Both the position numbers and the translations under genes were made by a program. The notes under the pieces were generated by a model, which worked only from the letters and a program-made list of their open reading frames with translations, made no database searches and was not told the origin of the DNA. From NCBI GenBank assembly GCA_025363475.1, contig JANYDS010000028.1, positions 1-32,368 of the forward strand: 32,368 nucleotides of DNA, given 5' to 3'. Positions within the stretch are counted from its first letter, which is position 1. Every line of letters begins with the position of its first letter. Source of the DNA: Terriglobia bacterium (GTDB lineage Bacteria > Acidobacteriota > Terriglobia > Bryobacterales > Bryobacteraceae). Positions 14,327 through 22,292 of the stretch are shown piece after piece.

Positions 14327-15573
14327 GATTTGCCTGCATGCTTCTCGTAGCTTGTTTGACGCTTGTTGCACAGCAGCCCGACACCGAGCAGACGGATCTG
14401 AACCGGGCTGTTAGCGAGGCGCAAAACAGTCCGCTCGATATGATCCGCGCTCTGGAAGCGCACCTGAATAAATACCCGGCGACCTCCAATCGAACGGTGA
14501 TCGAAAAAACTCTGGCGCAGTCCTCGATGCAGGCTGGTGATTCCGCGCGGATCATAAAATACGGCTCGAAGATTTTAGCTGTGCCGCCGGAAGATCTGCA
14601 ATTGCTGGACCGCGTACTAAAAGAACTGGCCGATCACACGGACACCCAGTCTCTGATGAAGTCGCTTATCTATCTCAATCGCTATCGGGCGGGTATTGCG
14701 GATCTGCGCAACAAACCGCAGCCCCATGTATCACCCGGCCAGTGGGCGGAACAAATGGAGCGGGCTACCGCGCGGACCGATGCCCTTGAAGCGCACGCGC
14801 TGGGCAGTGCCGAAAAATATGAAGCCGCGGCTGCGGCGGGGGAAAGATCCTGGGCGACTTATCCTACCGGCGAAGGCGCACGCGAGGCCGCGACCTGGCT
14901 GCAAAAGCTGGGCCGCGACCGCGAAGCTCTCGACTACTTCGCTGACGCTTTTACGCTTGAAGACCCAGGCAGCACTCAGATTGACCGGGCCCGTGACCGC
15001 AGCCATATGGGTGACTTGTTCACAAAATTGAACGGCTCCGAAAAAGGTCTGGGCGAGATTATGCTTGAGGCCTATGACCGCACGACTGCAATCGCCCACG
15101 CCAGAATCGCGGCGCTCAAAATCAGTGACCCCAACGCGCAGGCCACGGACATTTTTGATTTCAGTCTGCCCTCTGCCAACGGCGCTGCCCCGCTTGCCCT
15201 GAGTTCCCTGAAAGGGAAAACTGTGATCATGGATTTCTGGGCCACCTGGTGTATCCCCTGCCGCGCCCAGCATCCACTGATTGAAAAGGTGAAAAAGCGC
15301 TATGAACATTCACCCGAGGTGGTCTTTCTGGCAGTGGATACGGACGATGATCCGTCTGTTGTAAAACCGTTTCTAAAAGAGCAGGGTTGGGATGACACGG
15401 TGTGGCTCGAAGGCGGTTTGCAGCGCCGCATGGCCATCAGTTCCATTCCGACGGTGATCGTGCTCAACCCTGCGGGAGAGGTCTACAGCCGCATGGCTGG
15501 CCTGATTCTGGAGCGCTTCGAAGACATGCTGATCGAGCGTATCGAAACTGCCCGGCACACCGGGCCAAAGTGA
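14323..15573 (+). CDS. Exported TlpA/ResA-like thioredoxin with long N-terminal domain
   Basis: A 416-residue periplasmic thiol-disulfide protein. A signal peptide ([17 protein letters not shown]) is followed by about 250 mainly helical residues with TPR-like character. The thioredoxin domain (about 275-416) reads FDFSLPSANG, KGKTVIMDFWATWCIPCRAQHP with active-site Cys310 and Cys313, and SSIPTVIVLNPAGEV with the cis-Pro. TlpA/ResA proteins usually reduce disulfides in apocytochromes or copper-site proteins. That fits the next gene, which encodes a protein with a CxxCH haem site and a copper-binding domain and starts inside this stop codon (TGATG). The start is set by the ATGA overlap and the signal peptide. 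The reductant role is inferred. Confidence 0.85.
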   Translation: MRFACMLLVACLTLVAQQPDTEQTDLNRAVSEAQNSPLDMIRALEAHLNKYPATSNRTVIEKTLAQSSMQAGDSARIIKYGSKILAVPPEDLQLLDRVLKELADHTDTQSLMKSLIYLNRYRAGIADLRNKPQPHVSPGQWAEQMERATARTDALEAHALGSAEKYEAAAAAGERSWATYPTGEGAREAATWLQKLGRDREALDYFADAFTLEDPGSTQIDRARDRSHMGDLFTKLNGSEKGLGEIMLEAYDRTTAIAHARIAALKISDPNAQATDIFDFSLPSANGAAPLALSSLKGKTVIMDFWATWCIPCRAQHPLIEKVKKRYEHSPEVVFLAVDTDDDPSVVKPFLKEQGWDDTVWLEGGLQRRMAISSIPTVIVLNPAGEVYSRMAGLILERFEDMLIERIETARHTGPK

Positions 15574-16778
15574 TGCGGCTTCCGGGGCTTGTTTTTCTTG
15601 TGCCCCTGTTCGCGATCGCTGCCCCGCCCTCTTTCTATAAAGACGTCCTGCCCGTGCTTCAAAACCGCTGCCAGGAATGTCATCGAGCAGGGCAAGCGGC
15701 ACCGATGCCGTTCACGACTTTCAATGAAACCCGGCCGTGGGCCAAAGCGATCCGCCAGAGCGTACTCAGCAATAAAATGCCGCCCTGGTTTGCTGACCCG
15801 TGTTGCGGGCAGTTCTCGAATGACCGTTCGCTGACCGACTCTGAGCGGAGCACCTTAGCCGAGTGGGCGACCTCCGGTGCACTCACGGGAAATGCCGTCG
15901 ATGCCCCGCCCGTGCGTGTCTGGCCAAAGGGCTGGAACATACCTGTACCCGATGCAGTGTTTGAAACGCCCGCCTTCAATATTCCTGCGGGGGGAGAAGT
16001 GGACTATCAATATTTCGTGGTTCCCACTGGCTTTACCGACGATCGCTGGGTGCAGGCATCGGAAGTTCGGCCCGGCGACCGGGCTGTGGTCCACCATGCG
16101 GTGGTTTATATTCGCGAGCCCGGCGACACTTCCTTTCCTAACCCCAAACACACGCCTACCAAGGCTGACATCTTAAATGTTTATGCGCCCGGTGCCTCGC
16201 CCGATATTTTGCCCGCCGGGATGGGCAGGCTCGTGAAAGCCGGTTCCGATCTGGTCTTCGAAATCCACTACACACCCAATGGGAAACGCGGGCAGGCCCG
16301 CAGTCGTGTGGGCTTGAAGTTTTCCGCATCACCACCGCCGAAACGCGTCCTCACCCTGCAGATGAACAAGCTTGACTTCCACATTCCGCCGCACGCACGT
16401 GACTTTCGCGTGACCGTCTGGGGCACCCTGCCGAACGACGCGCTGCTGCTGGGTTTCTTTCCCCACATGCACCTGCGCGGGAAGGAATTCGAGTACAACC
16501 TCGTTCGCAGCAACGGCCAGCCGGAAACGCTGTTGCGTGTGCGCCCTTACGATTTTTACTGGCAACTTTCGTACCGCCTTGCCACACCCCTCGCGCTCAA
16601 CGCGGGCACGCGCCTTGAATGGGTGGCGACCTACGACAATTCGGCGAATAATCCGCGCAATCCGGACCCGGATGCGGAAGTGGGCTATGGGCTGCAGAGC
16701 CGCGAAGAAATGATGGTGGGATTCTTTGACGTTGCCGTAGACGCCAGCCTCGACAAGCAAAGCTATTTTATCCGGTAG
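15573..16778 (+). CDS. Exported mono-haem cytochrome c fused to a PHM-like copper monooxygenase domain
   Basis: A 401-residue exported protein. A signal peptide is followed by a cytochrome c-like region, FYKDVLPVLQNRCQECH, with one haem site (Cys33, Cys36, His37) and SNKMPPWFAD (Met69 a possible axial ligand). The rest resembles the two-domain copper type II, ascorbate-dependent monooxygenases (PHM, DBH). The ligands expected for both copper sites can be placed: His174-His175 in VVHHAVVYI, His232 in FEIHYTPNG, His298 and His300 in FFPHMHLRG, and Met380 in REEMMVG. In PHM, HH and H bind one copper and HxH and M the other. A vicinal Cys77-Cys78 pair lies after the haem region. The haem could deliver electrons in place of ascorbate. 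The substrate is unknown. Confidence 0.82.
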   Translation: MRLPGLVFLVPLFAIAAPPSFYKDVLPVLQNRCQECHRAGQAAPMPFTTFNETRPWAKAIRQSVLSNKMPPWFADPCCGQFSNDRSLTDSERSTLAEWATSGALTGNAVDAPPVRVWPKGWNIPVPDAVFETPAFNIPAGGEVDYQYFVVPTGFTDDRWVQASEVRPGDRAVVHHAVVYIREPGDTSFPNPKHTPTKADILNVYAPGASPDILPAGMGRLVKAGSDLVFEIHYTPNGKRGQARSRVGLKFSASPPPKRVLTLQMNKLDFHIPPHARDFRVTVWGTLPNDALLLGFFPHMHLRGKEFEYNLVRSNGQPETLLRVRPYDFYWQLSYRLATPLALNAGTRLEWVATYDNSANNPRNPDPDAEVGYGLQSREEMMVGFFDVAVDASLDKQSYFIR

Positions 16779-16795
16779 CGTGAGAAACTAAAATA

Positions 16796-19700
16796 ATGCC
16801 CAGACTGCTCGCCCTTAACCGCGGAGAAATCGCGATCCGCATCATGCGCGGGGCCACGGAACTGGGGCTTCGCACGGTCGCAGTCTACTCGAAAGAGGAC
16901 CGTCTTTCCCTGCATCGTTTTAAGGCCGATGAAGCCTGGCAGATTGGTGATGGACTGGGCCCTGTGCAGGCTTATTTAGATGTCGAAGGCATCGTTGCGC
17001 TGGCGAAGGAAAAGGGAGTGGACCTGATTCATCCGGGCTACGGTTTTCTTTCGGAGAATCCTGCCCTGCCGCGCGCCTGCGAACGCGCCGGAATCATTTT
17101 TGTCGGTCCGACAGCGGACCTGCTGGACTCGCTGGGCGACAAGACGGCGGCGCGCAAGATCGCAGAGAAAGCCGGCGTACCGATTGTTCCGGGTACCGAG
17201 AATGCCATCGATAATCCGGAAGAGGCTGAAGCCATCGCAGCCGGTATTGGCTTCCCGCTCATCATCAAGGCCGCATTTGGCGGCGGTGGGCGCGGGATGC
17301 GCGTGGTGGAATCGCAGAAGGACTTCGCAGGCAAGCTGGATGAAGCACGCCGCGAAGCCGCTGCCGCCTTTGGCAACGGTGCCGTGTTCCTGGAACGCTA
17401 CATCCGCAAAGCACGCCACGTGGAAGTGCAGATCCTGGGCGACCAGTACGGCAATATTGTTCACCTGTATGAACGCGACTGCTCCGTGCAGCGCCGGCAT
17501 CAGAAAGTGGTGGAAGTTGCGCCCGCAGTAAACCTGCCCGATTCGCTGCGCAAAGACCTTGCCGATGCCGCGCTGCGTCTGGCACATGCAGCCCATTACG
17601 TCAACGCCGGAACCGTGGAGTTCCTGGTGGACGTGGAACGGAACGAGTTTTTTTTCATTGAGGTGAATCCGCGCATTCAGGTGGAACATACTGTCACCGA
17701 AATGGTGACGGGAATCGATCTGATCCGCTGCCAGATTCAAGTCGCGCAGGGTTACAAGCTGCATGAAGCGCCGATGTCACTGCCGCAGCAGGACAAGATT
17801 CCGCTCTACGGTTACGCGCTGCAATGCCGCATTACAACAGAAGATCCGGAGAAGAATTTTACGCCGGATTACGGTCGCATCCAGACCTACCGTTCACCGG
17901 CCGGCTTTGGTGTGCGGCTTGATGGCGGGTCGGCATACAGCGGCGCGGCGATTACGCCGTTTTACGATTCTCTGCTCGTGAAGATCAGCACCTGGGGACG
18001 CGAGTTTGACCAGGCCTGCAACCGCATGGATCGCGGGCTGCGCGAGTTCCGCGTGCGTGGCGTTAAGACCAACATTCCGTTCCTTGAAAACGTGGTTAAC
18101 CATCCGGCGTTCCGGCAAGGCGATATCACGACCAGCTTCATCGACAACACGCCGTCGCTGTTTACCTTCACCCCCAAGAAAGACCGGGCGACCAAGTTAC
18201 TGACTTACCTGGGTGAGACGGCGGTGAATTCGAACCCGGAAGTGGCAGGGAAGCCCAAGCCGAAGGCGTTCCGCGCAGCGCCTGTGCCTGCCCATATCAG
18301 CGAACCCGCGCCTGCCGGCACCAAGCAGTTACTCGACAAGCTGGGGCCGCGTGAATTTGCGAAGTGGATGTCGAACCAGGAACGGCTGCTGATTACGGAT
18401 ACTACGTTCCGCGACGCGCATCAATCCCTGTTCGCAACCCGCATGCGGACGGCGGATCTGCTGCGCATCGCCAACCATGTTTCACATAAACTGCCTAATC
18501 TGTTCAGCGTGGAGATGTGGGGCGGAGCCACGTTTGATGTCTCCATGCGGTTCCTGCTGGAAGACCCCTGGCAGCGCCTGCGCAAGCTGCGCGAAGCGAT
18601 TCCCAACATCTGTTTCCAGATGCTGTTCCGTGCTTCGAACGCAGTTGGTTATACGGCATATCCGAACAACGTGGTGCGCGAGTTTGTGCTGGAATCGGCA
18701 CGCCAGGGCATTGATATTTTCCGTATTTTTGACTCGCTCAACTACCTGCCCAACATGACGGTGGCAATGGACGCGGTGCAGGAAACAGGCCGCCTGTGCG
18801 AAGCCGCGCTTTGTTACACCGGTGATATTCTGGACCCCGCGCGCACTAAATATTCGCTCAAGTACTACGTGGCGAAGGCGAAGGAACTGGAGAAGATGGG
18901 TGCGCACATTCTGGGTATCAAGGACATGGCTGGTTTACTGCGTCCTTATGCGGCGGAAGTGCTGGTGCGGGCGCTGCGGGATGAGGTGAGTATCCCGATC
19001 CATTTCCATACGCATGACACGAGCGGGATCAATGCATCGTCCATTCTGAAATCGGCTGACGCGGGGGTGGATGCGGCCGATGCGGCGATCTCATCCATGA
19101 GCGGTCAAACGAGTCAGCCGAATTTGAACTCGATTGTGGCTGCCCTCGCAAACACGCCGCGCGACACGGGGCTTGACCTGGTGGCGCTGGACCAGTGCGC
19201 TGATTACTGGGAAGTGGTGCGCAGCTGGTACACGGCTTTCGATACGGGCCTCAAGACCGGCACTGCCGAAGTCTACCTGCATGAGATGCCGGGCGGGCAG
19301 TTTACGAACTTGAAGGAACAGGCGGAATCACTGGGGCTTGGTCAAAGGTGGCCTGCGATTGCCAGGATGTACCACGACGTGAACATGGCGTTTGGCGACA
19401 TTGTCAAGGTCACGCCATCAAGCAAAGTGGTGGGTGACATGACGCTCTCGCTGATCAGCAGCGGCATGGGCATTGAAGAGTTTCTGGCGCTTCCGGAGAA
19501 GCATAACATTTCGATTCCACACTCCGTAGTGGATATGTTCGAAGGGTCACTCGGCGAGCCGGAGGGCGGATGGCCAGAGAAGGTGAGAAGCATCATATTG
19601 CAGGGGCGTCCGAGCCATCTGGGCGAGCACATGGAACCCGTAGATTTCGACAAGGTCGCGGACAAGCTGAAGGCAGAGACGGGTCGAACTCCCTCGCCGG

Positions 19701-20221
19701 ATGAAATCCTGAGTTACCTGATGTATCCGCAGGTGTATCTGAAGTTCGCCCATACAAGGCAACATTACGGCGATGTGGAAGTGCTGCCCACACCGCAGTT
19801 TTTTTACGGGATGGAACAGGGCGAAGAGATTGCCGTCGAGATTGAAGAAGGCAAGACGCTGGTAGTCAAGTTCCTCGCAGTCAGCGATGCGCGGGCCGAT
19901 GGAACACGCACTGTCTTCTTCGAACTGAATGGACTGCCTCGTGAAGTGGATGTGCGCGATCTGAGTCTGAAGGCCGTAGTCTCGCAGAGGCCGAAGGCAG
20001 AACCGGCCATACCCGGGCATGTAGGCGCACCGCTGCCCGGCATGGTGGCTTCGATCGCGGTGAAAGAAGGCGCGGTTGTTAAGCAGGGCGACAAGCTGAT
20101 GATTATTGAAGCGATGAAGATGCAGACCACGATTTATGCACCGATTGACGGCACGATCACGAAGCTGCACACGCATCCGGGTCAGCAAGTGGAGGCGAAA
20201 GACCTGTTGGCGGTAATCTAG
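16796..20221 (+). CDS. pyc: Pyruvate carboxylase, single-chain
   Basis: Biotin-dependent carboxylation of pyruvate to oxaloacetate, the anaplerotic entry to the TCA cycle. The 1141 residues contain all parts in order. Biotin carboxylase (1 to about 450) has the ATP-grasp loop FGGGGRGMRVV near 160 and FFIEVNPRIQVEHTVTE. The carboxyltransferase barrel (about 530-800) has DTTFRDAHQS, LGIKDMAGLL with the carbamylated metal-ligand Lys near 709, and HFHTHDTSG. The PYC/OADA domain follows. The biotinyl domain has EAMKM with Lys1108 as biotin site. It starts 17 bp after the copper protein gene. Spacing suggests it may share a transcript with its neighbours, but no functional link is evident. Confidence 0.96.
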   Translation: MPRLLALNRGEIAIRIMRGATELGLRTVAVYSKEDRLSLHRFKADEAWQIGDGLGPVQAYLDVEGIVALAKEKGVDLIHPGYGFLSENPALPRACERAGIIFVGPTADLLDSLGDKTAARKIAEKAGVPIVPGTENAIDNPEEAEAIAAGIGFPLIIKAAFGGGGRGMRVVESQKDFAGKLDEARREAAAAFGNGAVFLERYIRKARHVEVQILGDQYGNIVHLYERDCSVQRRHQKVVEVAPAVNLPDSLRKDLADAALRLAHAAHYVNAGTVEFLVDVERNEFFFIEVNPRIQVEHTVTEMVTGIDLIRCQIQVAQGYKLHEAPMSLPQQDKIPLYGYALQCRITTEDPEKNFTPDYGRIQTYRSPAGFGVRLDGGSAYSGAAITPFYDSLLVKISTWGREFDQACNRMDRGLREFRVRGVKTNIPFLENVVNHPAFRQGDITTSFIDNTPSLFTFTPKKDRATKLLTYLGETAVNSNPEVAGKPKPKAFRAAPVPAHISEPAPAGTKQLLDKLGPREFAKWMSNQERLLITDTTFRDAHQSLFATRMRTADLLRIANHVSHKLPNLFSVEMWGGATFDVSMRFLLEDPWQRLRKLREAIPNICFQMLFRASNAVGYTAYPNNVVREFVLESARQGIDIFRIFDSLNYLPNMTVAMDAVQETGRLCEAALCYTGDILDPARTKYSLKYYVAKAKELEKMGAHILGIKDMAGLLRPYAAEVLVRALRDEVSIPIHFHTHDTSGINASSILKSADAGVDAADAAISSMSGQTSQPNLNSIVAALANTPRDTGLDLVALDQCADYWEVVRSWYTAFDTGLKTGTAEVYLHEMPGGQFTNLKEQAESLGLGQRWPAIARMYHDVNMAFGDIVKVTPSSKVVGDMTLSLISSGMGIEEFLALPEKHNISIPHSVVDMFEGSLGEPEGGWPEKVRSIILQGRPSHLGEHMEPVDFDKVADKLKAETGRTPSPDEILSYLMYPQVYLKFAHTRQHYGDVEVLPTPQFFYGMEQGEEIAVEIEEGKTLVVKFLAVSDARADGTRTVFFELNGLPREVDVRDLSLKAVVSQRPKAEPAIPGHVGAPLPGMVASIAVKEGAVVKQGDKLMIIEAMKMQTTIYAPIDGTITKLHTHPGQQVEAKDLLAVI

Positions 20222-20230
20222 GATTAACTT

Positions 20231-20752
20231 ATGAAATACATAACTCTTCTGCTTTTGGCATCATCTGCGCTCTTTGCGCAGAACGCGCCGGTTGACAGCA
20301 ACCCGTTGGTGAACAGCAATAAGATGCTGTTCGCGATCGTGAAGGACAGCGCCGTGCGCTCCGCCGAAAAGGTGCCGGAAGACGTGTGGTCTTTCAAACC
20401 GACGCCCGAGATTCGTTCGTGGGGACAGCTAGTGGCTCATCTTGTGGATGGCCAGTACGAATTCTGCAGCGCGGCTGCGGGCAAGCCTGTAGACAAAAAC
20501 ATCGAGAAGACTTTGAAGACAAAGGCCGAAATTGTGACGGCGCTAAAAGAAGCGTTTGCTTACTGCGATGGCGTGTGGGCCGGGATGACCGATGCTACCG
20601 CCGCGCAGCCGATCTCACTCTTCGGCATGAAGATGACTAAGCTTTCAGTGATGAGTTTCAATACCGCGCACTCGAATGAGCACTACGGCAACATGGTGAC
20701 TTACATGCGGCTGAAGGGCATTGTGCCGGCATCGAGCGAACCAAGGAAGTAA
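20231..20752 (+). CDS. Exported DinB-like putative metal-dependent protein
   Basis: A 173-residue protein with a signal peptide (KYITLLLLASSALFAQN) followed by a DinB-like four-helix domain. The expected metal-binding histidine triad is visible: His70 in GQLVAHLVDGQYEF, and His147 and His151 in TAHSNEHYGNM. DinB/YfiT relatives bind a divalent metal and some act in thiol transfer or hydrolysis; most are cytoplasmic and of unknown function. The export signal on this one is therefore of interest, although such versions recur in Acidobacteria as far as I recall. It starts 9 bp after pyc. Confidence 0.75.
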   Translation: MKYITLLLLASSALFAQNAPVDSNPLVNSNKMLFAIVKDSAVRSAEKVPEDVWSFKPTPEIRSWGQLVAHLVDGQYEFCSAAAGKPVDKNIEKTLKTKAEIVTALKEAFAYCDGVWAGMTDATAAQPISLFGMKMTKLSVMSFNTAHSNEHYGNMVTYMRLKGIVPASSEPRK

Positions 20753-20754
20753 GT

Positions 20755-21276
20755 GTGAGGTACGCCGCCCTGCTGCGAGGCATCAATGTGGGCGGCAAGA
20801 ACAAGCTGCCCATGAATGCCCTTGCGGCCATGTTTACTGCGGCAGGCTGCAGTGGTGTGGTCACGTACATCCAGAGCGGCAACGTGGTTTTCGAAGCTCC
20901 GTCGAAACTCGTCAAGTCACTTCCGCTATTGATTCCTGCTGCTAATGCGGAGCAATTCGGTATTCGGGCTCCACTTACGATCCGGAGTGCGGCGGAGTGG
21001 GAACAGGTGCTGTTGAATAAGCCATTCCCCGAAGTTCACGGAGTGGCTTTTCTGGCGGATCTGCCGTCTGCGAAAGCGGTGACTTCGCTTGACCCCAACA
21101 GGTCACCTGGCGACCGGTTTGAGTTGAATGGCCGAGAAATCTATATGCACCTGACGGCCGGGTTTGCGAAAACGAAACTTACCAGCGCGTGGATGGATTC
21201 CAAGTTAGCCACCGTCAGTACAGTGCGGAACTGGGCCACTGTCTGCAAATTGTCCGAACTACTTAGCGGACGCTGA
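20755..21276 (+). CDS. DUF1697 family protein
   Basis: A 173-residue cytoplasmic protein. RYAALLRGINVGGKNKLPM, followed by LAAMFTAAGCSGVVTYIQSGNVVF, is the clear N-terminal signature of DUF1697. The C-terminal KLTSAWMDSKLATVSTVRNWATVCKL is also conserved in the family. The function is unknown. It starts with GTG at 20755, two bases after the stop of the DinB-like gene. Its 3' end overlaps the end of the convergent methyltransferase gene by 14 bp. Confidence 0.85.
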   Translation: MRYAALLRGINVGGKNKLPMNALAAMFTAAGCSGVVTYIQSGNVVFEAPSKLVKSLPLLIPAANAEQFGIRAPLTIRSAAEWEQVLLNKPFPEVHGVAFLADLPSAKAVTSLDPNRSPGDRFELNGREIYMHLTAGFAKTKLTSAWMDSKLATVSTVRNWATVCKLSELLSGR

Positions 21277-22288
21277 TTTCTGCGCTGACGTCATGCCAGT
21301 GGCTGCCCCGGATGCGGGGCCGCACCCGGGCAATGCGCACAAGGGCGGCAGGGTGATCCGCAGGTACGGTGATCCTTGCCTTGCCTTTGGAATCGAGTTC
21401 GCACCACTTGCTGACGACACCAGTAGCCGGCGGTGCGTTGTTTTCCCCAAACAGTTCATAGGCGACGTCGATGCGGTTGCCCGCGAACTGCGAAATGGTC
21501 ACAGTATAAGTCTCGCCGGGACGAACCTCTTTTGTGGAAAACGAAACGCGCACCGGTCTTTCCGGCCAGAACTTAAGCTTGCGCAACCACGAACGGGCGG
21601 GCACGACTCTGCCCGGTTTCTCAAACCAAAGCCAGGCGTATTGCGTGCCGAAACCGGTTGAGCGCGTCATGCGGAAGCCGCAACGTTTTGCCAGTGCCTG
21701 AGCATCCGCTTCTGACATAGCAGACCCGAGCCAGCTGTCGTTCTGCTGCGACCGGATACTCACGTCACCCTGCACCTGGAACTTGAACATGCCGCCAGGC
21801 TTCAGGCAGCGGAAGACTTCGCGGACGTAGCTTTCGATCACTCTGAGCGAGGGGATGTGCTGGAAAACGATGAAGGAAAATGCAAAATCGAAGGTGGTAT
21901 CGGGGATGCCTGGCAGATCCGCGCCCGAGCCTTTGTAGAGGTACACATTGGGAAGGTGGGCAAGATTTTTGCCGGCGAGCGCGATCATTTCAGCACTGAT
22001 ATCCACGGCATGGACTTCGCGGAATACTGATGCCATGGAGTGCGTCATGCGTCCCGCCCCGCAGCCGATTTCGATGACCCGGAGCTGGTGCAGTGGCGGA
22101 CCCCATCCGGTAATCTCATCATCGGAAAGGATCTCGTTTTCGACGTTGATCCGACCGCCTTCAAAAAATTCTTCGCGCGTCCACTCCCGCTGACCGGTGG
22201 CTATGTAGTATTCGGCGGCTTCGCGGGCGCGTGAATCCCAGTCTTGCTCCATGCGGGAGAGATCAGCGCTGTTTGTGGTGTCCGGCAT
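21263..22288 (-). CDS. SAM-dependent methyltransferase with an extra C-terminal beta domain
   Basis: A 341-residue protein. A class I methyltransferase domain covers about 50-235: the SAM loop VIEIGCGAGR (71-80), the acidic end of strand 2 in VHAVDISAEM (Asp96), TFDFAFSFIVFQHI and the CLKPGGMFKFQV strand. Residues from about 250 to 341 form a separate stretch (RPVRVSFSTKEVRPGETYTVTI, KGKARITVP) resembling an Ig-like or carbohydrate-binding beta sandwich, not part of the methyltransferase core. Substrate unknown. It lies 4 bp before the coding start-side neighbour on the minus strand (the TPR gene), so both are probably co-transcribed, with the TPR gene downstream in position but upstream in coordinates of transcription order reversed: the TPR gene is transcribed first. 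Confidence 0.82.
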   Translation of the reverse strand: MPDTTNSADLSRMEQDWDSRAREAAEYYIATGQREWTREEFFEGGRINVENEILSDDEITGWGPPLHQLRVIEIGCGAGRMTHSMASVFREVHAVDISAEMIALAGKNLAHLPNVYLYKGSGADLPGIPDTTFDFAFSFIVFQHIPSLRVIESYVREVFRCLKPGGMFKFQVQGDVSIRSQQNDSWLGSAMSEADAQALAKRCGFRMTRSTGFGTQYAWLWFEKPGRVVPARSWLRKLKFWPERPVRVSFSTKEVRPGETYTVTISQFAGNRIDVAYELFGENNAPPATGVVSKWCELDSKGKARITVPADHPAALVRIARVRPRIRGSHWHDVSAEISVR

Positions 22289-22292
22289 GGGC

